A stretch of DNA of 64,000 nucleotides from Brevibacillus parabrevis. Its GTDB lineage: Bacteria; Bacillota; Bacilli; Brevibacillales; Brevibacillaceae. The stretch lies in assembly GCF_003710905.1 (NCBI RefSeq), contig NZ_RHHV01000009.1:124001-188000 (forward strand). The letters run 5' to 3'. The translations under genes and the position numbers were made by a program. The notes beneath the pieces are model-generated. The model had not been told where the DNA came from. It worked only from the letters and a program-made list of their open reading frames with translations, and searched no databases. Every line of letters begins with the position of its first letter. The stretch's first letter is position 1. Below, piece after piece: positions 26,487 to 36,526 of the stretch.

Positions 26487-27826
26487 TTCGGCAATCCACG
26501 GTTATCCAGCTTTTGTCTCTCTTCCTGAAAACGCCGGATATGACGCTCGTAGCCAAAGTCCTTTGGCTGGTAAAACGAATAATGTACACCGTCAGGCAGA
26601 TACTGTTGGGGCACATAACCGTACGGATAGTCGTGCGGATACAGATATCCCTGACCGTGTCCCAGCTTGGCTGCGCCCTTGTAAGCCGAGTCTCGCAAGT
26701 GGATAGGAACCTGCTTGTGGCCGTCGGTGCGAATCCGGTCCAGCGCAGAGTTGATCCCGTTGTATGCGGCATTGCTTTTCGGAGCTGTAGCCAAATACGT
26801 CGTCGCTTGCGCCAGCGGGATTCGTCCTTCAGGCATCCCCACCAATTCTACCGCTTGGAAGCAGGCTACCGCAACCGAGATCGCCTGCGGATCGGCATTT
26901 CCAATATCCTCGGAAGCCGAGATGACCAGTCGGCGCGAAATAAACCGCGGGTCTTCTCCGGCATCGATCATCCTCGCCAACCAGTACAGCGCAGCATCGG
27001 GATCGGAACCGCGTATCGACTTGATAAAAGCGGAAATCGTGTCGTAGTGGTTGTCGCCGCTTTTGTCATAGCGCACGGCGCGGCGTTGGATCGACTCGAC
27101 CGCTACATCGAGCGTTACGGTCACTCTCCCGTCCGCTCCGGGCGGCGTCGTCATCACAGCCAGCTCCAAGGCGTTCAGCAAACGTCTGGCGTCTCCTTCT
27201 GCGTACTGGATCAAATGCTCCGCCGCTTCCTTCGTCACGTTGACAGACAGTTCCGCCAATCCGTTCTCTTCATCTGCGAGCGCGCGATCCATGACCTGCT
27301 GCAATTCCTCGTGCGAAAGCGACTGGAGCGAAAACACTTGCGAACGCGACAAGAGCGCCGGATTGACCTCGAAAAAAGGATTCTCCGTCGTCGCCCCGAT
27401 CAAAATGATCGTGCCTTCCTCTACATAAGGAAGCAGCGCATCTTGCTGGGACTTGTTGAAGCGATGAATCTCATCGACGAACAAAGTCGTGCGCTGGTTG
27501 TCCATCACGAGTCTTTCCTTGGCCGCCTCAACGACTTTGCGAATGTCCGCCACTCCTGCCGTTACGGCGTTCAACTCGGAAAAATGCGTGCGGGTCGTCC
27601 GGGCAATCACTTTTGCCAAGGTCGTTTTTCCCGTCCCGGGCGGCCCGTAAAAAATGAGCGACGATACTTGATCGGCTTCAATCGCCCGGCGCAGGAGCTT
27701 GCCTGGCGCGAGAATGTGGGATTGGCCGATCACTTCCTGGATCGTCTTTGGACGCATGCGTGCAGCGAGCGGCTTTTGCTTGCTGCCGCCCTCTTCTTCA
27801 TAAGCAAACGAAAACAGATCGTTCAT
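26468..27826 (-). CDS. rarA: RarA/MgsA replication-associated recombination ATPase
   Basis: AAA+ clamp-loader-like ATPase acting at stalled forks. Seen: 452 aa; PKTIQEVIGQSHIL, Walker A FYGPPGTGKTT, Walker B TTLFVDEIHRFNKSQQD, sensor GATTENPFFE, and the C-terminal tetramerisation region (IRGSDPDAALYWLARMI). SD AAGGATAGGG. Stop is 7 nt from nothing else on this strand but its 3' end is in a convergent terminator. Confidence 0.95.
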   Translation of the reverse strand: MNDLFSFAYEEEGGSKQKPLAARMRPKTIQEVIGQSHILAPGKLLRRAIEADQVSSLIFYGPPGTGKTTLAKVIARTTRTHFSELNAVTAGVADIRKVVEAAKERLVMDNQRTTLFVDEIHRFNKSQQDALLPYVEEGTIILIGATTENPFFEVNPALLSRSQVFSLQSLSHEELQQVMDRALADEENGLAELSVNVTKEAAEHLIQYAEGDARRLLNALELAVMTTPPGADGRVTVTLDVAVESIQRRAVRYDKSGDNHYDTISAFIKSIRGSDPDAALYWLARMIDAGEDPRFISRRLVISASEDIGNADPQAISVAVACFQAVELVGMPEGRIPLAQATTYLATAPKSNAAYNGINSALDRIRTDGHKQVPIHLRDSAYKGAAKLGHGQGYLYPHDYPYGYVPQQYLPDGVHYSFYQPKDFGYERHIRRFQEERQKLDNRGLPKKNSPE

Positions 27827-27832
27827 GCTACC

Positions 27833-28588
27833 CTATCCTTTTATCGGCTGCCAGTCCAGCAAGTCACGCACGACGACGCTGGCCAAAATCAGGCCCGCTA
27901 CGGACGGAACAAACGCGTTGCTCGCTGGAGGCTGCCGCACTTTGCTAATCGGTGAATCCGGGTTGGAAACGATTTTCTCACGCACATCCGTGCGCACGTT
28001 TACAGGAATCTCTCTTGAATAGACGACCTTGACGCCTTTGTAGATGCCTTTTTTGCGCAGCTCGCGGCGAATGACCTTGGCGATCGGATCGTAGCTCGTC
28101 TGGGAAATATCCGCTACTTCAAACCGGGTCGGGTCCATTTTGTTGGCAGCGCCCATGCTGGAGATAACCGGGATGTTGCGGCGTTTGGCTTCCTGGATCA
28201 GATGCAGCTTGGCAGACATCGTATCCATGGCGTCTACGATATAGTCGAGTTCATGGGCAAACAACTGCTCATATGTCTCCTCGTTGTAAAACATGTTGAG
28301 CGTCACGACTTCGCACTCGGGATTGATCGAAGCGATGCGCTCCTTCATCAGTTCTGCCTTTTTTTGTCCAATCGTGTTCAGTGTCGCATGAATTTGCCGA
28401 TTAATGTTCGTGATGTCAACGGCGTCCTTGTCCACCAGCACAAGCTTGCCTACACCTGTACGCGCCAGCGCTTCCACTGTAAAGGAACCGACACCGCCGA
28501 CTCCGAGAACCGCGACGCAGCTATTTTTCATTTTTTCCAAACCTTCGGGACCGAAGGCCAATTCGCAACGGGAAAATTGATGAAGCAT
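27833..28588 (-). CDS. tcdA: tRNA threonylcarbamoyladenosine dehydratase (TcdA/YrvM)
   Basis: E1-like enzyme that cyclises t6A37 to ct6A in tRNA using ATP and a sulfur relay. Seen: 251 aa ThiF-fold; SRCELAFGPEGLEKM, nucleotide loop VAVLGVGGVGSFTVEALARTG, VDKDAVDITNINRQ and DAMDTMSAKL. Start at 28588: AGGTGA lies 8 nt upstream, better than the GTG at 28600. Located between 6S RNA and rarA, the same arrangement as yrvM in B. subtilis. Confidence 0.93.
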   Translation of the reverse strand: MLHQFSRCELAFGPEGLEKMKNSCVAVLGVGGVGSFTVEALARTGVGKLVLVDKDAVDITNINRQIHATLNTIGQKKAELMKERIASINPECEVVTLNMFYNEETYEQLFAHELDYIVDAMDTMSAKLHLIQEAKRRNIPVISSMGAANKMDPTRFEVADISQTSYDPIAKVIRRELRKKGIYKGVKVVYSREIPVNVRTDVREKIVSNPDSPISKVRQPPASNAFVPSVAGLILASVVVRDLLDWQPIKG

Positions 28589-28654
28589 CGTTCGTTTCAC
28601 CTTTCATTCGCAAGTAAGATAATTGTCAATCGGAAAAGTAGGAATCACAAAGAA

Positions 28655-28850
28655 AAAAGGAGCCCCATTATGCCGTGTAGCTCCTTAGTTTTGAACCTGC
28701 TAATCGCAGGTGGGTGTCTTGCCCAACTGTTACAGACGTCCACTCGACGGAGGCATGCCTTTACAATTGCGGACGAAAAACTCCCTGAACAAACTTTGTG
28801 GCTCAAAACTATCGGATGTCACGAACATCGCAGGGCTTTGTAGATAGTAT
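28655..28850 (-). ncRNA. ssrS: 6S RNA (bsrA/ssrS-like)
   Basis: Binds housekeeping RNA polymerase in stationary phase by mimicking an open promoter. Seen on the minus strand: complementary halves (CTATCTACAAAGCCC near the 5' end), a large central bubble, then CACCCACCTGCGATTAGCAG and GGTTCAAAACTAAGG, and ACACGGCA, the conserved 3' block of Firmicute 6S RNA. It ends in AGGAGC...GCTCCTTTTTT (28651-28690). Upstream TTGCTG, 16 nt, TACTAT (near 28860) is a plausible promoter. The position between aspS and tcdA equals B. subtilis bsrA. Ends are estimates. Confidence 0.88.
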
Positions 28851-28889
28851 TACCAATGTATCAAACAGCAATGCAGTTGCGCAAGTCGA

Positions 28890-30680
28890 TTACGCTTCTA
28901 CCTTTTCTTCTTCTGTCACGATTGTTGCAATCGACAGCTCTTGCAGTTGTTTCGGAGCTACTACATCCGGTGCATTGACCATCAGGTCGCTCGCACTTGC
29001 CGTTTTCGGGAACGCGATCACTTCACGCAGGTTGGTACGGCCAGCCAGGAGCATGATCAGACGGTCCAGACCGAGGGCGATTCCGCCGTGTGGAGGTGTA
29101 CCGTACTCGAATGCATCGAGGAGGAAGCCGAATTGCTCATGCGCTTCTTCCAGTGTGAAGCCGAGCGCCTTGAACATTTTTTCTTGCACGTCGCGTTTGA
29201 AAATCCGCATGGAACCGCCGCCCAGCTCGTAGCCGTTGAGCACCATGTCGTACGCTTGCGCACGGATTTGGCCCGGATCGGTGTCGAACAGGTGCAGGTC
29301 TTCGTCTTTTGGACGAGTGAACGGATGGTGCAGAGCCACGTAACGTTTGGCATCCTCATCCCACTCTACCAGCGGGAAGTCTACAACCCAGAGGAATGCG
29401 AACTTGCTGTGGTCGATCAGGCCAAGCTCCGCGCCCAGCTTGGAGCGCAGTGCTCCCAATGCGTCTGCAACCACTTTCGGCTTGTCGGCTACGAACAGAA
29501 GCAGGTCGCCTTCTTCCGCTTGGAGGCGCTTTTTCAGCTCGGTAATTTCTTCTTCTTTAAAGAACTTGGCAATCGGTCCTTTTACTTCGCCATCTTTGAA
29601 GCCCATCCAAGCCAAGCCTTTTGCTCCGTAGCGGGAAGCGAATTTGCCCAGATCGTCTGCTTCTTTGCGGGAGTAGTGACCGCAGCCTTTTGCATTGATC
29701 CCTTTTACTTGACCGCCGCCAGATACGACAGAAGCGAACACTTTAAAGTCGCTGTTGACTACGAGGTCGGATACATCTGTCAGCTCCATGCCGAAGCGCA
29801 CGTCCGGTTTGTCAGAGCCGTAGCGTCCCATCGCTTCCGCGTAAGTCAGACGAGGGAATGGCGTCACGACATCCACGCCGATCGTTTGCTTGAACACGTG
29901 AGCGACCATTTTTTCCATCATCGGCAAAATTTCGTCCATCGATAAGAACGACGTCTCGATGTCCACCTGGGTAAACTCAGGCTGGCGGTCAGCGCGCAAG
30001 TCTTCGTCGCGGAAGCAGCGGGCGATCTGGTAGTAGCGCTCCAGACCGGACACCATCAAAAGCTGCTTGAACAGCTGAGGGGATTGCGGCAGGGCGTAAA
30101 ACTCGCCTGGATGCACACGGGACGGCACGAGGTAATCGCGGGCGCCCTCTGGCGTGCTCTTGTTCAAAATCGGTGTCTCCACTTCCAGGAAGCCGTTCTC
30201 GTCCAGGAAGTCGCGGAATGCTTTCGCCGCTTTGCTGCGCAGGAACAGGGAACGTTGCATTTCCGGACGGCGCAGGTCGAGGTAGCGGTATTTCAGGCGA
30301 ACTTGCTCATCTACTTCGATGTCGTCTTCGATTTGGAACGGAGGCGTTTTCGCGTCGTTCAAGATTTGAATGTCGGAAATATGAACTTCGACTTCGCCTG
30401 TTTTCAGCTTCGGATTGATTGCTTCAGGCGCGCGGTTGACTACTGTTCCTTTTACGACCAGAACGTACTCGCTACGCACTTTGTCAGCCGCTTCCCAAGC
30501 CGCTTTGTTGTGCTCCGGGTTGAATACGATCTGCACGATTCCCGTACGGTCGCGGAAGTCGATGAAAATAACTCCGCCGAGGTCGCGGCGCTTTTGTACC
30601 CAGCCGTTCAATACGATTTCCTGTCCTACGTGTGCAGTTGTCACTTCACCGCAGTGTACGGTGCGATATTGCCAAGACAT
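28890..30680 (-). CDS. aspS: Aspartyl-tRNA synthetase
   Basis: Charges tRNA-Asp. Seen: 596 aa; N-terminal OB anticodon-binding domain ([22 protein letters not shown]), class II core ([39 protein letters not shown]), bacterial GAD insertion, and motif 3 [16 protein letters not shown]. Start at 30680 with GGGGGAAA upstream. It lies 34 nt after hisS, so both are probably controlled by the His T-box transcript. Whether it is discriminating or not cannot be decided by eye. Confidence 0.97.
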   Translation of the reverse strand: MSWQYRTVHCGEVTTAHVGQEIVLNGWVQKRRDLGGVIFIDFRDRTGIVQIVFNPEHNKAAWEAADKVRSEYVLVVKGTVVNRAPEAINPKLKTGEVEVHISDIQILNDAKTPPFQIEDDIEVDEQVRLKYRYLDLRRPEMQRSLFLRSKAAKAFRDFLDENGFLEVETPILNKSTPEGARDYLVPSRVHPGEFYALPQSPQLFKQLLMVSGLERYYQIARCFRDEDLRADRQPEFTQVDIETSFLSMDEILPMMEKMVAHVFKQTIGVDVVTPFPRLTYAEAMGRYGSDKPDVRFGMELTDVSDLVVNSDFKVFASVVSGGGQVKGINAKGCGHYSRKEADDLGKFASRYGAKGLAWMGFKDGEVKGPIAKFFKEEEITELKKRLQAEEGDLLLFVADKPKVVADALGALRSKLGAELGLIDHSKFAFLWVVDFPLVEWDEDAKRYVALHHPFTRPKDEDLHLFDTDPGQIRAQAYDMVLNGYELGGGSMRIFKRDVQEKMFKALGFTLEEAHEQFGFLLDAFEYGTPPHGGIALGLDRLIMLLAGRTNLREVIAFPKTASASDLMVNAPDVVAPKQLQELSIATIVTEEEKVEA

Positions 30681-30714
30681 GATGATTTCCCCCACTTTTG
30701 CTTTGTTTTGTTTG

Positions 30715-31995
30715 TTAGTTGTTGCCTTGTACTTTTGCGGCAAGCGCAGCTACGAAATCAGCCTGTTTCAGCTCCTGCTGTTCGCCTGTTGCCATTTCTT
30801 TCAGAACGACGGTACCGTTTGCCAGCTCGGATTCTCCGATGATGGCCGTAAAGCGGGCCGAGAGGCGATCAGCCTGTTTCAGCTGCGCTTTCATTTTCCG
30901 GTCGAGGTAGTCCAGTTCGGCAGCCACGCCTGCTTGACGCAGTTGGTCGACGAGAATAAAGGCGCCTTGCTTGGCTTCCGTTGTCTGTACGACGACGAAG
31001 CAGTCAATACCGCCGCTAATCGGCAGCTGCACCCCTTGTTTCTCCAGAGCGAGCAGCAAGCGCTCGATGCTCAGTGCGAAACCGATGCCTGGCATATCGT
31101 CGCCGCCCAGCTCTGCAACCAGACCGTTGTAGCGTCCGCCGCCGCAAAGCGTTTCCACCGCGCCGATTTCCGCCATTTTGATCTCGAAAGCCGTCAGCGT
31201 GTAGTAGTCCAATCCACGAACCAGACGCGGATTGACATGGTACGGAATGTCGAGAGCAGTCAGGTAGCCTTTCACTGCTTCGAAGTGAGCTGCCGATGCT
31301 TCGCTCAAGTAATCCAGAATGGAAGGTGCGTCTTTGGTCAATGTTTTGCATTTTTCGTTTTTGCAATCGAGCACGCGCAGCGGATTGCGATCAATCCGGG
31401 ATTGGCAATCCTCGCACAGCTCGGAGCGTACGCCGTTCAGATGCGCCAGCAAATGCTCGCGGTGGCGAGCGCGGTCTTCTACGGTGCCGACGCTGTTCAG
31501 CTCGACAGACAGCCCTGTCAGGCCAAGCTCCTGATACAGGCGAATGGCGAGGCCGATCACTTCTGCATCAATCGCCGGGTCGCTCGAACCGATCGCTTCT
31601 GCCCCGAATTGAACGAATTGGCGGTAGCGTCCTGCTTGCGGGCGCTCGTGGCGGAACATCGGCCCCAGGTAGTACAGCTTGGTAGGCTGGTTGGGCGATC
31701 CGTACAGCTTGTTTTCCACGTAAGAGCGTACGACGCCAGCCGTCCCTTCCGGACGCAGCGTGAGCGCGTCGTTGCTGCGCGGATTTGCTACGCTGTACAT
31801 TTCCTTTTCCACGATGTCCGTCGTCTCGCCAACGCCTCGCTGGAACAACTCCGTGCTCTCGAACAGCGGCGTGCGAATCTCCGCGTAGTTAAAGCGGCGG
31901 CACAAATCGCGGGCTTTTGCCTCTACGTAGTGCCACAACTCTACGGTACCTGGCATGATATCCTGCGTACCGCGGGGAATCTGGATTCTCGTCAT
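30715..31995 (-). CDS. hisS: Histidyl-tRNA synthetase
   Basis: Charges tRNA-His. Seen: 426 aa; [11 protein letters not shown], motif 2 [19 protein letters not shown], HisA motif LVRGLDYYT, and [15 protein letters not shown]. Excellent SD (GGAGG ... AGAGGA). Preceded by a His-specific T-box and promoter; aspS follows in the same operon. Confidence 0.97.
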   Translation of the reverse strand: MTRIQIPRGTQDIMPGTVELWHYVEAKARDLCRRFNYAEIRTPLFESTELFQRGVGETTDIVEKEMYSVANPRSNDALTLRPEGTAGVVRSYVENKLYGSPNQPTKLYYLGPMFRHERPQAGRYRQFVQFGAEAIGSSDPAIDAEVIGLAIRLYQELGLTGLSVELNSVGTVEDRARHREHLLAHLNGVRSELCEDCQSRIDRNPLRVLDCKNEKCKTLTKDAPSILDYLSEASAAHFEAVKGYLTALDIPYHVNPRLVRGLDYYTLTAFEIKMAEIGAVETLCGGGRYNGLVAELGGDDMPGIGFALSIERLLLALEKQGVQLPISGGIDCFVVVQTTEAKQGAFILVDQLRQAGVAAELDYLDRKMKAQLKQADRLSARFTAIIGESELANGTVVLKEMATGEQQELKQADFVAALAAKVQGNN

Positions 31996-32079
31996 TCCTC
32001 TCGAACCTCCATGTCTTTTGAAAAACTTGGGCTACGCCAAACCTCCAGGATCAAAGGACCTTTTCTATTTAGCCAAATA

Positions 32080-32400
32080 AAAAAGCCCCTCGCCTCCTGA
32101 CATTTAGCAATTCGCCACATGTCAGGGACGAGAGACTGGTTATACTCCCGTGGTGCCACCCTGTTTGAACAGCCTTGTGTATCAAAGGCCATCCCACTTG
32201 ATTAAGCCGTTAACGCCGGCGCACGCCTGCCAGTTACTGAAGGGAGAGGATTGCTCCTCGCTCGTTCACTGCGGTCTTCAGGGATGTCATTCACCAAGTC
32301 GTGATACGAAAGCACTCTCAGCCACGGCGCTTTCTCTCTGGTTATCCGGTTCGTTGGGTACTTGTTCCCGTCATCAGATCTGATTGTATCCAAAAGCTTA
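32080..32400 (-). promoter_or_regulatory. T-box riboswitch (His) upstream of hisS-aspS
   Basis: Minus strand T-box AGGGTGGCACCACGGG (32147-32162) is followed by an antiterminator/terminator region whose stem (CTCGTCCCTGACAT / ATGTCAGGAGGCGAG) runs into a T-tract near 32080-32086. Upstream, stem I has CCAGAGAGAAAGC and GGCTGAGAGTGC. A specifier CAC (His) lies at 32301-32303 in GTATCACGAC. tRNA-His limitation is predicted to induce hisS and aspS together. Confidence 0.93.
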
Positions 32401-32406
32401 ATGTGA

Positions 32407-32435
32407 ATCATAGCAAACCAGCCAGCAGGCGTCAA
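32407..32435 (-). promoter_or_regulatory. SigA promoter of the hisS T-box transcript
   Basis: Minus strand TTGACG (32430-32435), 17 nt, TATGAT (32407-32412), just upstream of the T-box leader. Confidence 0.8.
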
Positions 32436-32502
32436 CAGGCGCTCCATAAAACTTTTTTTACTATGGTTTGCCGCGCGTTCAGCCTGCACCTGCGCTGCTT
32501 TT

Positions 32503-34008
32503 TTACGTAGTCGTTGCCCCTGCGTAGACTTCATCCAGATCGCGCAGCTTGTTTTCCACCAATGTTTTGTACGTGTCGTTGTAGGTTTTCGGGTCCTTCG
32601 GATTCGGAAAACGCTTCAGCTTGCCGCTGCCCGGCGCCATCAGCTTGGAAACCGCCCCGCAGCCAAGGCCGAGAATCGTCTGCACTTCTTCCATGATCAT
32701 GATGTTGTAGATGCTTTCCTGCCCCGGTTTCGCATAGCCGACATTCTCCAGGTTACCCAAAATGTTTTTTTGGCGATACAAATAATACGGATCGTAGCCG
32801 TTTGCTTTCGTCCAGGCAGACGCCATTTCCATCATTTTGCCGATTTCGTCGCGACTGGCTACCTTGTAACGCTCCTTGTTCTGGGTCATTTCCGAAGCTC
32901 TCTTGAAGGAGAGCGTGTGCACGGTAAGCGACGCAGGCATCAGCTTTTCCACTTCTTCCAGACTGTGCGCCAGCTCGGCTACGCCCTCGTTCGGCAGCCC
33001 GATAATCAAGTCCATGTTGATATTGGTCAGGCCCATTTCCATGGCGAGATGGTACTTCTCGATCGTCTCCTCCACGGTATGGTGCCGCCCGATTGCTTTG
33101 AGCGTCTCTTGTGTAAACGATTGGGGATTGATGCTGATCCGGTCGACTTCCCACCGTTTCATCACATCGAGCTTTTCTGCCGTAATCGTATCCGGCCTGC
33201 CCGCTTCGACAGTCAACTCGCGCACGCCGTCCATGTGCGGGAAGCTGCGGTGCATCGTCTCGAACAGCTGGTTCATATCATCGGCGGTAATGCTCGTCGG
33301 CGTTCCTCCCCCGAAGTAGATCGAAGTAATTCGCTGGTCGTTTCTCGTCAGCCACTCGCCCATCTTTTCGATCTCGTAATGCAGTCCTTCGAGAAACGGA
33401 TTGACCGAAGCCGTATGACTGCGGATCGCGTAGGCAGGAAACGTACAGTAGGCGCACTTCGTCGGACAGAAAGGGATGCCGATGTACACCGACAGCTCGC
33501 GGTCGATCTGGTACAGATCAGGCACGACGTGAAGCTGCTTGTCGACGATCTCCTGGAGCAGCTCCAGTTTGTACGGACGCAAAATGACATCCTGTTGCAG
33601 CCGCTTGTGCGCCTCTGCTTTCTCGACACCTGCCACGTTCAGCTGATGGAGCAGTTTGGTCGGACGGATTCCCGTCAAAATCCCCCAGCCTTGTTCGATT
33701 CCCGTATATTGTTCCAGCATGAGCAACAGCGTGTAGCACAATGCCTGCTTCGCTGTTTTGCGCATCGCCTTTTCATCGCGGGAAACGTACTCCCGCCTGA
33801 CCTGGCGGCTGAGTCGAGTGATTTTGTCATCCAGTTCTCCCGACGCCACTACACCCGAGCTGTCAGTGGCAAGCGCGAGCCTGATTTGCATATCGGCAGC
33901 GCCATCCCACTCCGAGACAAAAGCTAACGCAGGGTCTTCGTAAAACAGCGCAAGAATTAAGGAGAGTTCGCGTTCAAACGCGTGTCCCTCGCATTTTATT
34001 TGAATCAT
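32503..34008 (-). CDS. hemZ: HemZ-like radical SAM coproporphyrinogen III oxidase
   Basis: Oxygen-independent oxidation of coproporphyrinogen III in haem synthesis, or the related HemW-like role. Seen: 501 aa; ~170-residue N-terminal extension typical of HemZ, then the radical SAM cluster motif CPTKCAYC with the rest of the family pattern VYIGIPFCPTKCAYCTF, FGGGTPTSIT, and RISINPQSF. SD AGGTGAGC. It lies upstream of hisS on the same strand but the hisS T-box has its own promoter. Confidence 0.9.
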   Translation of the reverse strand: MIQIKCEGHAFERELSLILALFYEDPALAFVSEWDGAADMQIRLALATDSSGVVASGELDDKITRLSRQVRREYVSRDEKAMRKTAKQALCYTLLLMLEQYTGIEQGWGILTGIRPTKLLHQLNVAGVEKAEAHKRLQQDVILRPYKLELLQEIVDKQLHVVPDLYQIDRELSVYIGIPFCPTKCAYCTFPAYAIRSHTASVNPFLEGLHYEIEKMGEWLTRNDQRITSIYFGGGTPTSITADDMNQLFETMHRSFPHMDGVRELTVEAGRPDTITAEKLDVMKRWEVDRISINPQSFTQETLKAIGRHHTVEETIEKYHLAMEMGLTNINMDLIIGLPNEGVAELAHSLEEVEKLMPASLTVHTLSFKRASEMTQNKERYKVASRDEIGKMMEMASAWTKANGYDPYYLYRQKNILGNLENVGYAKPGQESIYNIMIMEEVQTILGLGCGAVSKLMAPGSGKLKRFPNPKDPKTYNDTYKTLVENKLRDLDEVYAGATTT

Positions 34009-34101
34009 ATGTGCTCACCTGCTTATTTAAAATGCCACACTCCATCATAGCTGACAGGCGCAATCGCGGTCAACAGAGCGGATGGGCGGCATCTCAGGCG
34101 A

Positions 34102-34272
34102 TTACTTCCTTTTCGGGTGTGATTGCGGCAAGTCTCGCATATTGACATAAAAATCTTGGGACATTTCTACATTTTGCCGTGACGATTCTTTCGCCAAATC
34201 GTCATGAAAGTCGACGGAAAAAAATTGTCGATTCAAGCCTTGCGCAAACGTTTCCTTGTTTGACTGCCTCAC
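34102..34272 (-). CDS. Small 56-residue hypothetical protein
   Basis: Too short for ordinary ORF lists. Seen on the minus strand: AGGAGGAATTGCA then GTG AGG CAG TCA, giving a start MRQSNKETFAQGLNRQFF, acidic middle (VDFHDDLAKESS), and a C-terminal YVNMRDLPQSHPKRK before TAA. The near-perfect SD at proper spacing, the balanced hydrophilic composition and the lack of any overlapping gene support real coding. No family recognised and no Cys or TM. It lies divergent from the amidase gene. Confidence 0.65.
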   Translation of the reverse strand: MRQSNKETFAQGLNRQFFSVDFHDDLAKESSRQNVEMSQDFYVNMRDLPQSHPKRK

Positions 34273-34474
34273 TGCAATTCCTCCTGCGTTTTTGTGGCTC
34301 TATCTGTTCTAGTATGGCCTTTTGCAACAAATTGCAACCAGCGGCACCTGGCAAAAGCTTTGTCGCTTCTTGCAGGAAAAACGAGAAACTGGCGCGAAGT
34401 GATTGTGTTGGCAAAAACATGAAAGAATCGACGCTTCGCCTCCTCGCATTTTATCTGGAAAGGATGTCAAAAAC

Positions 34475-36331
34475 GTGCTGTTACGTCAAAAAATCCTGGG
34501 GTCGCTCCTGGCTATCGCTTGCGCCATCTCCCTCCCCGTTTCAACTGCCTGGGCCGCCGGTTCTGTTCAGGTCAGCGTGGACAAGCTCAATGTCCGCTCC
34601 GGGCCGAGCCTTCAGGACGCTGTCGTCACCACGCTGCCAAACAAGACCGTGCTGCCTGTCATCTCTACCAAAAACGACTGGATTCAAGTCAAGCTGCCTA
34701 ATGGTCAGAGCGGCTGGGTGGCAAACTGGCTCGTCTCGCAAAACCAGCAGCCTGCACAAGCTCCGGCGAGTACGGCAGAGAGCACGACTACCAATCTCAA
34801 CGTCCGCTCCGGTCCCGGTCAAACATACCCGGTTGTGACGACGATCAATCCGGGAACCAAATACCCGATCGTGCAAAAAAACGGCGACTGGATCATGATT
34901 CAGCTAAATGGGACAAGCAAAGGCTGGGTGGCAGCCTGGCTGGTCAAGGACAGCTCATCCCCAGCGTCGCCAGGTTCCACGCCGGGAAGCGGAACTACTG
35001 CACCACAACAGCCAGGAGGCTCCGGCAATTCCGGGAGTGTCGTCACCCCGCCGAAGCCGACAGCCGTTCAAGGAGCAAGCCTGACACTGGAGTTCGCTCC
35101 CTACGTGTACCCTACGCCGGATGCCAGCGCTCCTGCCATCGGGCAGCTTCACGCTGGCGAGACGATCACGGTTTTATCGCAGCAAAACGGCTGGATTCAA
35201 TTCCCTTACGATGGCGTCAACGCCTGGATATCAACGGACAGCAACAAGCCCGCGCAAGACACGACCACGTCTCCCGGGCCAAACACCGATGCCAATTCCG
35301 GCTCGGCAAGCCAGCCGAGTCAGCCTGCCACACCTGCCGAACAGACAGCTACCGTGCAAACGGACGGGCTGAACCTGCGCAGCCAGTCCAATACATCCAG
35401 TGCGATTCTCGCTACGTTGCCTGTCGGCAGCAAGCTGAAGGTGCTGGAGAAGCAAGGCGAGTGGTATCGGGTGCAGACATCAGCCGGACAGACAGGCTGG
35501 GTAGCCGGATGGCTGGTCAGTGTCTCCGGGCCGAATGTGCCGACACCAAGCGGGCCGTATGTCACGGTCATCAATCCGAATACGAACGTTCGCTCAGGTC
35601 CCGGTGCCGAGCACGGTTTGATTCGCCAAGTGCAGGCAGGGGAAAAATACAGCGTCGTGTCCAAAGAGGGCGACTGGTTCAAAGTAACGCTCAGCGATGG
35701 CTCGACAGGCTATATTGCCGGGTGGCTCGTATCGGCAAGCGGCGTGCCTGCCGTAATTCGCAGTCAGGATCTCGCCGGAAAGCTGATCGTCGTCGACGCA
35801 GGACACGGCGGCAACGACAACGGCGCAACCGGCAAAAGCTTTTCTACACTGGAAAAAACCGTCAACCTGCAAGTTGCCCTGCTGCTGAAAAACAAGCTGG
35901 AGGCTTCCGGGGCCAAAGTCATCATGACGAGAGCGGATGACCGCAAGCTCACCTTGCAGCAGCGCGTGGATGTCGCCATCATGAACAAAGCGGATATTTT
36001 TGTCAGCATTCACCACAATACACATCCAAACACGGCAACCAACGGCTCCATCGTGTTTTTTTACTACCAAGGCAATTCCAGCAAGCTCGCGTCCCTCGTG
36101 CAAAACGAACTGGTGAAAGCGACGAGCTACAAAGATTTGCAATCCCGTTTTGGCGATTACTTCGTGCTGCGGGAAAACTCCGTTCCGTCCATCCTGGCCG
36201 AGATCGGGTTCCTGTCCAACTACAACGAGGAGCTGCGCGTGCGCTCGGAAAAACAGCAGGATCTCGCCGCAGACGGCTTGTACAAAGGGATCGTCCAATA
36301 CTTCAATACGCTGAACCCTCAGGGCGGCTGA
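34475..36331 (+). CDS. Secreted N-acetylmuramoyl-L-alanine amidase with five SH3b domains (YrvJ-like)
   Basis: Cell-wall hydrolase. Seen in 618 aa from a GTG start (GGAAAGG ~11 nt upstream): signal peptide (ILGSLLAIACAISLPVSTAWAA), five bacterial SH3 repeats (cores LNVRSGPS, LNVRSGPG, a divergent YVYPTPDASAP, LNLRSQSN, TNVRSGPG) separated by Ser/Thr/Pro/Gly linkers, and a C-terminal Amidase_3 domain with Zn ligands in VVDAGHGG, TLEKTVN and SIHHNT and the catalytic Glu in LAEIGFLSN. The third SH3 lacks the NVRSG motif. B. subtilis yrvJ has the same position near dtd and relA. Confidence 0.93.
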   Translation: MLLRQKILGSLLAIACAISLPVSTAWAAGSVQVSVDKLNVRSGPSLQDAVVTTLPNKTVLPVISTKNDWIQVKLPNGQSGWVANWLVSQNQQPAQAPASTAESTTTNLNVRSGPGQTYPVVTTINPGTKYPIVQKNGDWIMIQLNGTSKGWVAAWLVKDSSSPASPGSTPGSGTTAPQQPGGSGNSGSVVTPPKPTAVQGASLTLEFAPYVYPTPDASAPAIGQLHAGETITVLSQQNGWIQFPYDGVNAWISTDSNKPAQDTTTSPGPNTDANSGSASQPSQPATPAEQTATVQTDGLNLRSQSNTSSAILATLPVGSKLKVLEKQGEWYRVQTSAGQTGWVAGWLVSVSGPNVPTPSGPYVTVINPNTNVRSGPGAEHGLIRQVQAGEKYSVVSKEGDWFKVTLSDGSTGYIAGWLVSASGVPAVIRSQDLAGKLIVVDAGHGGNDNGATGKSFSTLEKTVNLQVALLLKNKLEASGAKVIMTRADDRKLTLQQRVDVAIMNKADIFVSIHHNTHPNTATNGSIVFFYYQGNSSKLASLVQNELVKATSYKDLQSRFGDYFVLRENSVPSILAEIGFLSNYNEELRVRSEKQQDLAADGLYKGIVQYFNTLNPQGG

Positions 36332-36367
36332 TTCCGGCTGCCAGACTGCGTAACAACGGGTTCCAAA

Positions 36368-36449
36368 ACAAAACCCCCGTACCACGAGAGACGGACACAC
36401 TGCTCGCGCGAATCACCAGTGCGTCCCCTCCTTGGGCGGGGGTGTTTTC
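36368..36449 (+). terminator. Terminator-like long hairpin after the amidase
   Basis: AAACCCCCG pairs with CGGGGGTGTTTT at the ends of an ~80-nt element with an inner CACTG/CAGTG stem, followed by Ts. Unusually long loop for a terminator. Confidence 0.6.
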
Positions 36450-36481
36450 ATTTTTTGGTAATAAGCAGTTTCACGCAAAAG

Positions 36482-36509
36482 AAAAAACGGTTGCCGCAGC
36501 AGCCGTTCT
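36482..36509 (-). terminator. Terminator after dtd and the SDR pseudogene
   Basis: Minus strand AACGGCTGC and GCAACCGTT pair with a TGCG loop, followed by TTTTTTC, 18 nt beyond the pseudogene stop. Confidence 0.85.
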
Positions 36510-36526
36510 TCAGATATCTCACAGTC

